A DNA stretch of 64,000 bases from Aphanothece hegewaldii CCALA 016 (lineage in GTDB: Bacteria > Cyanobacteriota > Cyanobacteriia > Cyanobacteriales > Microcystaceae). Numbering within the stretch: the stretch's first letter is position 1; each line of letters starts with the position of its first letter. Where the stretch lies: positions 208,854 to 272,853 of the forward strand of contig NZ_PXOH01000005.1 in the NCBI RefSeq assembly GCF_003007785.1, given 5' to 3'. A model generated the notes under the pieces. It searched no databases. It was not told where the DNA came from and saw nothing but the letters and a program-made list of their open reading frames with translations. Both the position numbers and the translations under genes were made by a program. Below, piece after piece: positions 7,764 to 16,781 of this stretch.

Positions 7764-9437
7764 TTATTCGGCTTTTAGTGCTGCTTCATTAGAAACTAAC
7801 GGATCAGATTTTCCATAACCATAGGGTACAGAAATAACGATCGGAATTTCTTCAAAATTTTCCACTGGTGGAGGTGAGGAGACTAACCATTCTAACCCAA
7901 TAGCCCGCCAAGGATTAGCGGGGGCTTTTTCCCCTTGAATCCAAGAACTGACGATATTTAAAATAAAAGGAAGGGTAGACATACCGAGGAGAAAACCGCC
8001 AAGACTCGCCAGAACATTCCAAAAAGCGTATTCAGGTGCATATGAGGAAACACGGCGCAACATCCCTTGTAAACCGAGGGGGTGCATCGGCAAAAAATTT
8101 AGGTTAGTTCCAATAAAAGCAAGCCAAAAATGAAGTTGCCCCAAGCCTTCATAATACATTTTGCCCGTCATTTTCGGGAACCAATGATAGATTGCAGCAA
8201 ACATCCCCATTGTAATCGTGCCGTAAACAATGTAGTGGAAATGTCCAACCACAAAATAAGTATTATTGACATGAATATCAATGGGAACCGAAGCCAGCAT
8301 CACGCCTGTAATGCCAGCAAACAAAAACATAATAATTGCACCTAAAGCAAACAGCATCGGCGTTTGTAGACGTATTTTGCCACCCCAAAGGGTCGCTGTC
8401 CAAGCAAAAATCTTAACGCCTGTGGGAACAGCAACCAACATCGTTGTAAACATAAATAGCATTCGCATCCAACCAGGCGTACCACTAGCATACATATGAT
8501 GTACCCAGACGGAAACCGACACAATCGAAATTAGTAACGATGATACCGCAACAATTCGATAACCAAATAGGGGTTTACGGGAGTATACAGGCAGGATTTC
8601 TGAAAAAACGCCCAAAACGGGTAAAACCATTACATAAACCGCAGGATGGGAATAAAACCAGAAAAAATGTTGATAGAGAACTGGATTACCACCTGTTTCG
8701 GGGTTAAAGAAACTCGTTCCTAGAGAAAGGTCAAAAAGTAACATAATCGCGCCTCCAGTCAGTGCAGGAAGGGCGGTTAGTTGAAGAATTTGTGCGCTAA
8801 GAACTGTCCAGACAAAAACAGGCATTCTAAAAAAAGTCATGCCAGGCGCTCGCATTTTAAAGATTGTAGCGACAAAGTTGACGGCTCCCATAATCGAAGA
8901 AACGCCTAAAATCGCAACTGCCAAAATCCACAAAAATTGACCGTTAATTAAATCACCGCTTGGATTTTGAATACTAACAGGAGGATATGACCACCAACCC
9001 GCTTGAGCCGTACCACTGGGTAACAAATAACTAGAGAGTAGAATCGTTCCAGCGACAGGAACCAGCCAAAAAGCCAGTGCATTTAAACGCGGAAAAGCCA
9101 TATCTCGCGCCCCAATCATCAGAGGAACAAGATAGTTAGCCAGACCCACCAGAGACGGAAAAATCCACAAAAAGATCATCACCGTTCCGTGCATGGTAAA
9201 GATACTGTTATAAAACGCTCGACTAATCACATCGGCATCGGGTGTAATCAGTTCAGCGCGAATCACCATCGCTAATAAACCACCAATGAGGAAAAAAACG
9301 AAGGATGTAACCAGATACTGAATCCCGATCACTTTATGATCAGTGCTGAAACTAAAATAGGGTCGCCACTCAGACGCGGGTTTATTTTTTAATTTATTGA
9401 CAATCTGATCAAGTCCTTCTACTGGAGCATTAGTCAT
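7764..9437 (-). CDS. ctaD: Heme-copper oxidase subunit I, A2-type (ARTO)
   Basis: 557 residues, about twelve membrane helices. Redox ligands are intact: H83 (MHGTVMIF), H264 and Tyr268 (YSHPAVY), H313-H314 (WVHHMYASG), H399 and H401 (VGHFHYIVYG); the K-channel lysine is K342 (TGVKIFAW). The helix VI glutamate of A1-type enzymes (HPEVY) is Ala266, and the preceding Tyr-Ser gives the YSHP motif that defines A2-type oxidases, which pump protons without that glutamate. It reduces O2 to water in the membrane. Middle of a ctaC-ctaD-ctaE cluster, 18 nt downstream of ctaC. Matches the second (ARTO) oxidase set of cyanobacteria. Confidence 0.95.
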   Translation of the reverse strand: MTNAPVEGLDQIVNKLKNKPASEWRPYFSFSTDHKVIGIQYLVTSFVFFLIGGLLAMVIRAELITPDADVISRAFYNSIFTMHGTVMIFLWIFPSLVGLANYLVPLMIGARDMAFPRLNALAFWLVPVAGTILLSSYLLPSGTAQAGWWSYPPVSIQNPSGDLINGQFLWILAVAILGVSSIMGAVNFVATIFKMRAPGMTFFRMPVFVWTVLSAQILQLTALPALTGGAIMLLFDLSLGTSFFNPETGGNPVLYQHFFWFYSHPAVYVMVLPVLGVFSEILPVYSRKPLFGYRIVAVSSLLISIVSVSVWVHHMYASGTPGWMRMLFMFTTMLVAVPTGVKIFAWTATLWGGKIRLQTPMLFALGAIIMFLFAGITGVMLASVPIDIHVNNTYFVVGHFHYIVYGTITMGMFAAIYHWFPKMTGKMYYEGLGQLHFWLAFIGTNLNFLPMHPLGLQGMLRRVSSYAPEYAFWNVLASLGGFLLGMSTLPFILNIVSSWIQGEKAPANPWRAIGLEWLVSSPPPVENFEEIPIVISVPYGYGKSDPLVSNEAALKAE

Positions 9438-9455
9438 AAATGAGATTCCTTTTAA

Positions 9456-10355
9456 TTATTCGAGACTATTAACCATTGGGGGATCAGCAGGGGCAACGGT
9501 TGGCCAACCTGTTTTGATACCCGGTTTAGAACGGATCGCATATTCTTTATAAGCTTGGTTTGGTGCTCTTACTAGGGGATGAGTCGCCATATCAGATAAC
9601 CATTTTTCATAGGTTTGAGAGGGTTCGACCACCACTTGACTCCGCATAATGGCGAAATAGGTTCCACTAAAATGTGAGTCTTGAATGAGATAGGAGCCTT
9701 CTTTTGTTGGCGTAAATTCAAAGTCGATGATTTTATTAGGAATAATGTCTTGCTTGAGGCGAAAAGCAGGGACATAAAAACCATGAATCACATCATTCGT
9801 TTGCATTTTTAAACGAACTCGTTGATCTTTGGGGACGTGTAGTTCGGAACTCGTGACCTTTGCTTGAGGATAATAAAATGTCCAGGCCCATTGTTTAGCC
9901 TCTACTTCTATTTCTTCAGTAGGTTGATCTTCTACGGGAGCAGCATACGCACTTTCCATCCCCGGCATATCTAAATGAACCAGATCCATCGGGCCACGTA
10001 TTGCCATCTGCTCATAAGTTTTGTAACTATACGAGGCAAGGAACAAGACTAAAACTACTGGGATCGCTGTCCAGACTATTTCTAGGGGGATATTGCCTTC
10101 AATATGCGGCCCATCACTGGTATCGAAACGGCTCACGCTTCGGGTAAAAAGTAAGTAAAGAATGGTTCCCGTGATCCCACAGAAAATAAAACTACCCAAG
10201 AAAACAAAAAGAGCAAACAGATTATCAATGAGTTTAGACTCGGCTGATGCTTCGGGAGGAAGCCAAGAGTAAGAAGCGATCGCCATTCCCCAACTAATTA
10301 GGGCGAGAAAAATAGCGAAAAAAATCAAGAATACTATATCTTTAGATTTCATCAT
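9456..10355 (-). CDS. ctaC: Oxidase subunit II lacking the CuA site (ARTO-type)
   Basis: 299 residues. N-terminal membrane segments at ~7-30 and ~45-72, plus a third hydrophobic stretch ~90-105, followed by a periplasmic/lumenal cupredoxin domain. The CuA loop, normally C-x-E-x-x-x-x... written CAELCGxxHxxM, reads DSHFSGTYFAIM here: Asp226, His228, Ser230, Phe234, Met237. Both cysteines and the second histidine are lost, so CuA cannot form as usual. This is the hallmark of the cyanobacterial alternative respiratory terminal oxidase, thought to take electrons from quinol or another donor rather than cytochrome c. First oxidase gene after the two DUF2231 genes, 3 nt downstream of them. Confidence 0.94.
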   Translation of the reverse strand: MMKSKDIVFLIFFAIFLALISWGMAIASYSWLPPEASAESKLIDNLFALFVFLGSFIFCGITGTILYLLFTRSVSRFDTSDGPHIEGNIPLEIVWTAIPVVLVLFLASYSYKTYEQMAIRGPMDLVHLDMPGMESAYAAPVEDQPTEEIEVEAKQWAWTFYYPQAKVTSSELHVPKDQRVRLKMQTNDVIHGFYVPAFRLKQDIIPNKIIDFEFTPTKEGSYLIQDSHFSGTYFAIMRSQVVVEPSQTYEKWLSDMATHPLVRAPNQAYKEYAIRSKPGIKTGWPTVAPADPPMVNSLE

Positions 10356-10358
10356 TGG

Positions 10359-10964
10359 TTACTTAAGTATTGAATTAGGATCTTCTCCAGAACGTAACAA
10401 ATAATCAGCCGTCACGTGTACACCAAATTCGCCTCCTAGATGTGCGCCTAAAGTTCCCTGAAGAAACATCAAAAATAGAATTAATAGACCCGCTATAAGA
10501 TAACTCCACTGAACTTGTCGCCCGCGCTCTTTTCGCCATGCGTAACGCTGAAAGCCTCGCCAAATCGCCATCCCGACAATGAGGGTGAGTAATAAGACAC
10601 CTCCGACACCATGCCAGACCATTGTATCTAGCGCGTGAAGTCCCCAAGCACTCACTACATCAGGCGATGGCGTGGCTAACAACATTTCATAAAAGCCACT
10701 AGCAACCGTAAAAAAGGTGATAATTGCGGAGGCTAGTACATTGTACCAACCGACATCAAAAAAGTTAGAACGAGTCGCGGTTAAAGCCAAAAACTTGAAA
10801 ATCGGTCTTTGAAATGGGAACAATGCCCCTGCAATATCAAACGCAATTCCAATAATAAATAAACCAAGCGTCAGATGAACGAGATTAGGATGGATTGGGA
10901 TATGGTAGGGTAAACCATTGGCTCCAACAGATGGGGTTAATTGATCAATCAATTCTGTATTCAT
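10359..10964 (-). CDS. DUF2231 membrane protein, oxidase-operon partner 2
   Basis: 201 residues, four predicted membrane helices. The IPIHPNLVHLTLG segment carries the HP-x-x-VH pattern typical of DUF2231; a second conserved-looking stretch is WGLHALDTMVWHGVGG. The His pairs would suit heme or metal binding, but that is inference. It starts immediately after the stop of the preceding DUF2231 gene and ends 3 nt before ctaC, so the three are certainly cotranscribed. Paired DUF2231 genes upstream of alternative oxidase genes are a known cyanobacterial arrangement; the biochemical role is unassigned. Confidence 0.85.
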   Translation of the reverse strand: MNTELIDQLTPSVGANGLPYHIPIHPNLVHLTLGLFIIGIAFDIAGALFPFQRPIFKFLALTATRSNFFDVGWYNVLASAIITFFTVASGFYEMLLATPSPDVVSAWGLHALDTMVWHGVGGVLLLTLIVGMAIWRGFQRYAWRKERGRQVQWSYLIAGLLILFLMFLQGTLGAHLGGEFGVHVTADYLLRSGEDPNSILK

Positions 10965-11465
10965 TTATAGTGTACCTTCTTTGATCGCTTCAACGACTTT
11001 CACGGTGTGAAGTCCATAAACCCAGACGAGTTCATCACCTAGATAAACTTGAAAACACACAATACCCACTAGAACTAAACTCACTGCCAAATAACTAACA
11101 GGTACTTTTTGTGGATCACGAGAACGCAAAATAAACCGCCATCCTGTAATCGTAGCTAAAATGGCTGAAAGTGACCAACCGATTAGAGTATGTAAGTTCA
11201 AAATAGGTTTAACTGCGTCGTAGGGTTGTGCTAAACCTGCTTCAGTTTGCCCGAAAATAATCGCTATAAAGATAGAAATAGTCGCAAACAGCATATTCCA
11301 CCAGCTAACCTCGTATAAACGAGTATTTTGGCTAAAATAGCCAATTATATCGCACAAAAAAGCAAATAAGACCATCGCAATCACAAAATGAACAACGATC
11401 GGATGTATCGTGTCGGGATAGGGTAAATTGTGTTCATTGAGCGGGGGTAAAAGATCATCAAACAT
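10965..11465 (-). CDS. DUF2231 membrane protein, oxidase-operon partner 1
   Basis: 166 residues, four predicted membrane helices. The N-terminus has DTIHPIVVHFVIAM with the same HP-x-x-VH pattern as its neighbour, and NLHTLIGW plus VYGLHTVKVV near helices 3 and 4. It is the first gene of the alternative-oxidase operon and is a paralogue of the next gene, with zero spacing between them. A role as an accessory or quinol-side electron-entry subunit that compensates for the missing CuA site is a testable guess, not an observation. Confidence 0.85.
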   Translation of the reverse strand: MFDDLLPPLNEHNLPYPDTIHPIVVHFVIAMVLFAFLCDIIGYFSQNTRLYEVSWWNMLFATISIFIAIIFGQTEAGLAQPYDAVKPILNLHTLIGWSLSAILATITGWRFILRSRDPQKVPVSYLAVSLVLVGIVCFQVYLGDELVWVYGLHTVKVVEAIKEGTL

Positions 11466-11767
11466 TTTCGGTTTTCCAAGGTAGTCAAGTTTAATATTTT
11501 TAAAAGTTGAACGCTATTTATGCTCGCATTTTTACTAATGTTGAGAGATAAATTGTTATGCACAATACAAGGTATTGAGTGATTTGCTCGGATTTTTTAC
11601 TAATTTATCGTACAAAAAGCTTAAGTGTCTAAACCATAATCATTTATACAGAAGTTATACATTTATGATGTTAAATATGAAACATTTTTGAAATTTATAG
11701 CATCTACTTCGGGAGTATGCCACAATTTAAGGCACGATTTATATGTATCTATCTAAAGGTATAAAAA
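11466..11767. other. Divergent promoter region between oxidase operon and antiporter
   Basis: 302 bp, AT-rich, between divergently transcribed units. It must hold promoters for both. AAAGGT stands upstream of the antiporter ATG and is its ribosome binding site. I see no strong inverted repeat or tRNA. Confidence 0.6.
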
Positions 11768-13354
11768 ATGAGTTTAGAGGCTACGGCTGGTGAAGCGATC
11801 GAGAATAATCTAGAGCAATTCTTGATTGTTTTATCAGTGTCTTTAAGTGTTGCTGCAATCTCTAGATCTAAGCTTTTTCCTTGGTTTCGCAGATTTCCCT
11901 ATACCCTGCTCCTCGTCATTGTTGGACTGGGTTTCGCGTTTATTAATGTTCGTTTAGTTTCTCTTTCACCGCAGTTAATCTTAGAAATCTTCTTACCCCC
12001 TTTATTATTTGAAGCCGCTTGGAACTTTTCATGGCGAGAATTTAAAGAATATTCGCTACCCATTGGGCTTTATGCCACTGTTGGTGTAGTTGTTAGTACA
12101 CTCTTGGTGGGTGTTGCCTTAAATCAATTGACGGCTTTTTCTTTGCCAGTCGCGCTTTTAATTGGTACAGGTCTTTCGGCGACTGATCCCGTTGCTGTGG
12201 TTGCTTTATTTAAAGATTTAGGGGCAAATGCACGCTTAAAAGCAGTCACAGAGGGAGAAAGTTTATTAAATGATGGGGTCGCAATTGTTGCTTTTGTTCT
12301 GCTACTTGATATCTGTTTAAGAACACAAGCATTTACTCTCAGTGGTACTGTTGCTCGTTTTTTAACTTTTGTCAGTGTTGGTTTAGCGATCGGTCTTGTA
12401 GTCGGTTTTGGTGTATCCTATCTGACACAACGTTTTGATCTACCTTTAGTTGAACAATCTTTAACTTTAGTTGCTGCTTATGGATCATATCTTGTGGCTG
12501 AACATCTCGGCGGTTCGGGTGTAATTTCCGTTGTTGCGGTGGGTATGATTCTTGGTAATTTTGGTTCACAAGTTGGCATGAGTCCGCGCACCCGTCTTGT
12601 GGTCACTGAATTTTGGGAATTTATTGCATTTTTTCTCAATTCGATTATATTTTTACTGATCGGTACTCAGATTCGTTACGATAGTCTTGCTAGTCATTTA
12701 GGTATAATTGGTATTGCGATCGGTGCAGCTACCATTGGGCGTTTTATTAGCGTCTTTGGTTTAGCGATCATTAGTAACGCCTTCAGTAAAAGTAAACTAA
12801 CTATACCTGAACAAACCGCCCTTTGGTGGGGTGGGTTAAGAGGTGCTATTCCTATTGCTCTAGTTTTAAGCATTCCTGAAACCTTGCTAGGACGAGATGT
12901 ACTAATAGATATCGTTTTTGGTTTCGTTCTCTTTACTTTGTTGGTACAAGGTTTGAGTATGCAATGGCTAATGACAACCCTAAATTTAGTTGGCGATCAA
13001 CCGTTACGTCAAGAATACACTCAAATGTTAGCCCATCGAATTGCTTTAAAACGCGTCAAAAAATCAATGGATAATTCTGTAGAACAGTTTCCCGATCTCG
13101 ATCCTGAATTTCGTCGCTATCAAAGCAAGTTAGTTGAAGAAGAATTAGAAAGTCTTGAAGAAAAAATTCAATCTATGCAAAAAGAATATCCACAATTGCG
13201 ATCGCTAATCGAAGAACAATACAAAAGAACGATGCTGGATGTCGAAGCGGATACTTATGCGGAATTACTTCGCTCAGGTTGGATAAATACAAGTCTGACA
13301 CCGATTTTAGAAGAAATCGACATCAAATTACAAAGCGAGGAAGTTATATCGTAG
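11768..13354 (+). CDS. Na+/H+ antiporter, CPA1 family (NhaP/NhaS type)
   Basis: 528 residues with about twelve membrane helices followed by a ~115-residue charged, coiled-coil cytoplasmic tail. CPA1 motifs are clear: IFLPPLLFEAAWNFSWREF, GTGLSATDPVAVVALFKDLG with the ion-binding Asp, TEGESLLNDGVAIVAF, and WWGGLRGAIPIALVLSIP near the last helices. It exchanges cytosolic Na+ (or K+) for protons and contributes to salt tolerance and pH homeostasis. It resembles cyanobacterial NhaS1/NhaS2-type proteins, but I cannot choose the paralogue. Its stop codon TAG lies inside a palindromic interspersed repeat starting at 13351. Confidence 0.9.
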   Translation: MSLEATAGEAIENNLEQFLIVLSVSLSVAAISRSKLFPWFRRFPYTLLLVIVGLGFAFINVRLVSLSPQLILEIFLPPLLFEAAWNFSWREFKEYSLPIGLYATVGVVVSTLLVGVALNQLTAFSLPVALLIGTGLSATDPVAVVALFKDLGANARLKAVTEGESLLNDGVAIVAFVLLLDICLRTQAFTLSGTVARFLTFVSVGLAIGLVVGFGVSYLTQRFDLPLVEQSLTLVAAYGSYLVAEHLGGSGVISVVAVGMILGNFGSQVGMSPRTRLVVTEFWEFIAFFLNSIIFLLIGTQIRYDSLASHLGIIGIAIGAATIGRFISVFGLAIISNAFSKSKLTIPEQTALWWGGLRGAIPIALVLSIPETLLGRDVLIDIVFGFVLFTLLVQGLSMQWLMTTLNLVGDQPLRQEYTQMLAHRIALKRVKKSMDNSVEQFPDLDPEFRRYQSKLVEEELESLEEKIQSMQKEYPQLRSLIEEQYKRTMLDVEADTYAELLRSGWINTSLTPILEEIDIKLQSEEVIS

Positions 13355-13378
13355 AGACGCTTCATGGCGCGTCTTTAC
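13351..13378. repeat. GTAGAGACG palindromic interspersed repeat, copy 1
   Basis: GTAGAGACGC at 13351-13360 pairs with GCGTCTTTAC at 13369-13378 (one G-T position). The same element occurs at 51909-51936. Similar palindromes are widespread in cyanobacterial genomes. This copy overlaps the antiporter stop codon, so it supplied the last bases of the gene. Confidence 0.8.
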
Positions 13379-13400
13379 ATGGCTTTACAAATTAATTGTA

Positions 13401-13420
13401 GGGGTTTGGTCTCAAACCCT
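13401..13420. terminator. GGGTTTG hairpin between convergent genes
   Basis: GGGTTTG (13402-13408), loop GTCT, CAAACCC (13413-13419), followed by TCTTATT. It lies between the antiporter and the convergent glycosyltransferase and is the same hairpin family as the terminators at 20317 and 38365, though its T-tract is weaker. Confidence 0.55.
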
Positions 13421-13455
13421 CTTATTAACTGAATTTTGTCTTTAATAGCATGATT

Positions 13456-14634
13456 TTAAAGATTAATATAACTCAAAATTTTCGCCGCTCTCCCTTCATA
13501 AGTATATTGAGAAGAAAACTCGATATTTTCTTTGTAACCTTCTGCTTTTCGAGGATAATTTTTAATTACCCATTGAAGACAATCTGCAAATGAATGAGGG
13601 TTATCAGGTTCACACCAACCAGAAATAATCGGCGTATTTCTAAATTCCATTAAAGGAGGAATTTCTGTGATAGCAATAGGTGTACCTGATGCCATATATT
13701 GAAAAAACTTTAGTGGATTTGTAAAATTAGCTGATTTACCCGAACAATGGGGATGAGCCAAAACATCAGCAGCTTGCAAGAGGCTATTAACTCTAGAAAA
13801 CGGCAAAATCCAACCTAAAAAATTAATATTTTTTACTTGTTTATCTTGAGCAATTTTACGATATGAGTTAACTTGTTCTTCGGTTCCACCTGTTACAACA
13901 AACTGAATATCGGATAAAATTTTAGCCACATCTATTAATAGATTAACACCCTTAAAGGGATATAATGCACCCGAATATACGACTAAAGATTGTCGACCAT
14001 TTTTTAAAAGTTCATTACGCCATTTTTGAGCATCTTCTAAATGTCGATTCAAAAAAGATTGACTAAATCCATTATGAAGCCAAACCGATTTTTCTGGGGG
14101 CATTCCTGTTTGAATAACACTTTCTCTTATTAACTCGGCTTGTGTAATCGCTAGTTTAAAAAAAGGACTATTAACAATTTCAGGCTCAAAAGGCTTATCT
14201 TGAAAATAATGGCACTCATAAATAACAGGGATTTGCGCTTTAATCGCCGCTTTTACACAGTTCCAGTCACGAGTGTGAATAATTTCTGTTACGGGAAAAA
14301 CATGATAAGGTAAATAATATTTATAAATAGCATGACTAGGATTGAGTATTTTAGTTTGAAATTTTTCTAAAAAAAAAGGAATGGGTAAAGGTGCTGTTTT
14401 TAATAACTCATCCGTATTATAAAACTCAATAAACTTTTGACTAGGTGTCTGTAAAGAAAATGGGTATAGCCATTCAAGCGGGTTAACTGATTTGCGTTTA
14501 GTATCAGGATAGATGATCGCAGTAGAATAATTTAGATTAGCTACTGAATTAGCACACAATACATCATGGATTTCATGGGCTGAATTAGGTTCCATTGATA
14601 GTTGTGAACTATAAACTATATAGTGTTTTTTCAT
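13456..14634 (-). CDS. Glycosyltransferase, GT4-like
   Basis: 392 residues, a GT-B fold glycosyltransferase. The C-terminal donor-binding half shows SLVVYSGALYPFKGVNLLID, IQFVVTGGTEEQ, INFLGWILPFSRVNSLLQAA and NPLKFFQYMASGTPIAITE, the GT4 pattern with the usual E-x7-E partly degenerate (first Glu replaced by Lys). No membrane segment. It probably transfers a sugar from a nucleotide-sugar donor onto a surface polysaccharide or glycolipid. It stands alone: the upstream gene is 160 bp away and the downstream gene is convergent. Acceptor and donor are unknown. Confidence 0.83.
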   Translation of the reverse strand: MKKHYIVYSSQLSMEPNSAHEIHDVLCANSVANLNYSTAIIYPDTKRKSVNPLEWLYPFSLQTPSQKFIEFYNTDELLKTAPLPIPFFLEKFQTKILNPSHAIYKYYLPYHVFPVTEIIHTRDWNCVKAAIKAQIPVIYECHYFQDKPFEPEIVNSPFFKLAITQAELIRESVIQTGMPPEKSVWLHNGFSQSFLNRHLEDAQKWRNELLKNGRQSLVVYSGALYPFKGVNLLIDVAKILSDIQFVVTGGTEEQVNSYRKIAQDKQVKNINFLGWILPFSRVNSLLQAADVLAHPHCSGKSANFTNPLKFFQYMASGTPIAITEIPPLMEFRNTPIISGWCEPDNPHSFADCLQWVIKNYPRKAEGYKENIEFSSQYTYEGRAAKILSYINL

Positions 14635-14796
14635 ATACTTAAAATAACAACTGATACAATACTCAAAATAAAAACATAATTTTTATTAAGAATCAAGTAT
14701 CATAGGTAATTAATCCAAGCATGAAATTTAATTTTAATGTTTGTAACTTATGTTTTGGATAAATTGGCGCTCTAAAGAGTTGATTAGTACAATTGG

Positions 14797-15642
14797 TTAA
14801 CTACACTGATAAATTCCGACGACTGGATAATCTTCGCGCTGACGGTTAATAAAAATATTCACACTTCCCATATCCCCTAACATTAAATTTGCCGCTTGGG
14901 TAACAGAGTTATCCCAACCAATACGATCTTCAATTGGTAACCATCTTAGCCAAGTTGCTGCATCACATTCACAACTAGCAATAGTTAGCAAATATTCCAT
15001 ATCTTCGGGTGCTTCTGGATCTTGTACCCAGTTGGGATATCCTCCCACTTTTGTACCATCTGCTGTACTTAATAAATCTTGGTAAACGTCTGATGGATCA
15101 TCATATTCTAAGTTAGGGATAGATGCGATCGCTAGTCTGAATTTTTTGGATGTTTCGAGTGCCTCATCTAAATCAGGATAAAAATCAGTAATATCAAATA
15201 TATGAGGATATTCGATGACTCGCTCAGGATCTAAAATACAGGGTGTTGGATAAAAATAGGGATTTTCTTCGATTTCGATCAATACATCTTCTGGCATTTC
15301 TGCGAAAAAATCGGTAATTTCACGACGATTTCGCCAAAAAACTTTACAGATTAACACTCCACTAAAACACCATAATAACTGAAATATATCTTTTCCTTCG
15401 GGAAAACCGATCTCAGGGACATCTTCAGCGCGAAGCTGCAATACTGGCACAAAGGGGAAACCGCTTTCTTCATCATAAGGCCAAGGTTCATCTTTTGGCA
15501 TGAGAAACATACCACCGAGTTTACTTTCATCGACTGCACAGATTCCCGCTCGTGGATGAAGTCTCACCGTTTGTCGTGCCAAAGGAGCATATTCAGGGAT
15601 TATCGCGGTAATATCGATGGGGGGTGGTGGTGTTTGTCGCAT
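14797..15642 (-). CDS. YwqG-like (DUF1963) protein
   Basis: 281 residues, acidic, no membrane segment or signal. The segment SKLGGMFLMPKDEPWP followed by a line equivalent to PFVPVLQLRAEDVPE is the DUF1963/YwqG signature (KLGG-x-P-x-LP-x-x-x-WP, then a ..AQI-like strand). The C-terminus has KVGGYPNWVQDPE and MGDMGSVNIFI, also typical of the family. Function is unknown; such proteins often sit near mobile or defence genes but nothing here indicates that. Located 14 nt downstream of nothing coding; kdpD ends 26 bp upstream in the same direction, so the two may be cotranscribed. Confidence 0.75.
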   Translation of the reverse strand: MRQTPPPPIDITAIIPEYAPLARQTVRLHPRAGICAVDESKLGGMFLMPKDEPWPYDEESGFPFVPVLQLRAEDVPEIGFPEGKDIFQLLWCFSGVLICKVFWRNRREITDFFAEMPEDVLIEIEENPYFYPTPCILDPERVIEYPHIFDITDFYPDLDEALETSKKFRLAIASIPNLEYDDPSDVYQDLLSTADGTKVGGYPNWVQDPEAPEDMEYLLTIASCECDAATWLRWLPIEDRIGWDNSVTQAANLMLGDMGSVNIFINRQREDYPVVGIYQCS

Positions 15643-15668
15643 TTGATATCGTTACTAATTGAATCTGT

Positions 15669-16781
15669 TTATTTTTCAGTGACAACAATATGTAGGTCAA
15701 CTGCTTTAAGATAACTCATTAGTCGATGTACAGGAGAACCCTTTAACAAAAGTTGCCATCTACTTTTGTGGGTATGTCCTAAAACCACTTGAGTAATACG
15801 GTATTGATGAGCAATTTTGGCGATCGCTTGTGTGACATCCGTATCTTCATGACGAATAAATTGCCCTCCTAATTGCTGACAGAGATCTTCACACATTTCC
15901 AGATACAAGGCTTCATCTTTGCTTAAAAAACGCTCAGGATGACTGACATATAAGACGTATAAGCCAGCACTTAAGTAATGAGCAATTCTCGCACCTCGCC
16001 TCAGTAATTTCACTGAATAAGGATAAGTAGAAACACAGACGAGTACCTGTTCTTTAATACTATATTCGGGTTTCTCTAGCAATCTTGTATCGGCTTCTTG
16101 AGTGACATTATCTGCGACTTCTCGTAAAGCTAATTCCCTCAATGCAATTAAATGACGCAACTGAAAGAAATTTTGCAATGATTGATCGATTTTTGTCGGG
16201 GCATAAATTTTTCCTTCTTGAAGACGTTCGATCAAAGTTTCTGGAGTAACATCAACAACAACGATTTCATCAGCTTGGTGTAAGATGCGATCGGGTACTC
16301 TTTCTCGGACGACAACACCCGTAATTTTTGCAACCAAATCATTAAGACTTTCAATATGTTGAATATTCAGTGTCGAAAAAACATCGATACCAGCGTTTAA
16401 CACCATTTCGACATCTTCGTAACGTTTTTTGTTGGTTACACTTGGGATATTCGTATGGGCTAATTCATCAATCAGAACTAACTGAGGTTGACGGTTTAAA
16501 ATCCCTTCTACGTCCATATCTTCTAAAACAGTTCCATTGTAAGCGATCGTTTTTTTGGGAACTTTTTCTAAATCTCTAATCATTTCTATAGTGTCTTGTC
16601 GTCCATGAGTTTCAATTAAACCAATAACGACATCGATACCTTCTTCTTTGAGTTCGTGGGATTCTTCTAACATACGATAAGTTTTGCCCACACCTGCTGC
16701 CATTCCGATATAAACACGATGTTTACCCCGTCGAATAGAAGCCGAAACGATAGGAAACTTATTTGAGGTGTTGTCAGTCAT
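15669..16781 (-). CDS. kdpD: Truncated KdpD: KdpD sensor domain plus Usp domain, no kinase
   Basis: 370 residues from the ATG giving MTDNTSNKF (an in-frame TTG 15 nt upstream is less likely). Residues ~17-225 are the KdpD N-terminal domain with Walker A GMAAGVGKT and Walker B-like QLVLIDELAHTN; ~250-370 are a universal-stress-protein domain with VVLGHTHKSRWQLLLKGSPV. The four membrane helices and histidine kinase of E. coli KdpD are absent. Such short KdpD proteins are known in cyanobacterial kdp loci. Unlike those loci, it is not adjacent to kdpC: a metalloprotease and a Uma2 gene intervene. Likely senses or modulates the Kdp pump, perhaps through c-di-AMP-type Usp binding (inference). Confidence 0.88.
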   Translation of the reverse strand: MTDNTSNKFPIVSASIRRGKHRVYIGMAAGVGKTYRMLEESHELKEEGIDVVIGLIETHGRQDTIEMIRDLEKVPKKTIAYNGTVLEDMDVEGILNRQPQLVLIDELAHTNIPSVTNKKRYEDVEMVLNAGIDVFSTLNIQHIESLNDLVAKITGVVVRERVPDRILHQADEIVVVDVTPETLIERLQEGKIYAPTKIDQSLQNFFQLRHLIALRELALREVADNVTQEADTRLLEKPEYSIKEQVLVCVSTYPYSVKLLRRGARIAHYLSAGLYVLYVSHPERFLSKDEALYLEMCEDLCQQLGGQFIRHEDTDVTQAIAKIAHQYRITQVVLGHTHKSRWQLLLKGSPVHRLMSYLKAVDLHIVVTEK

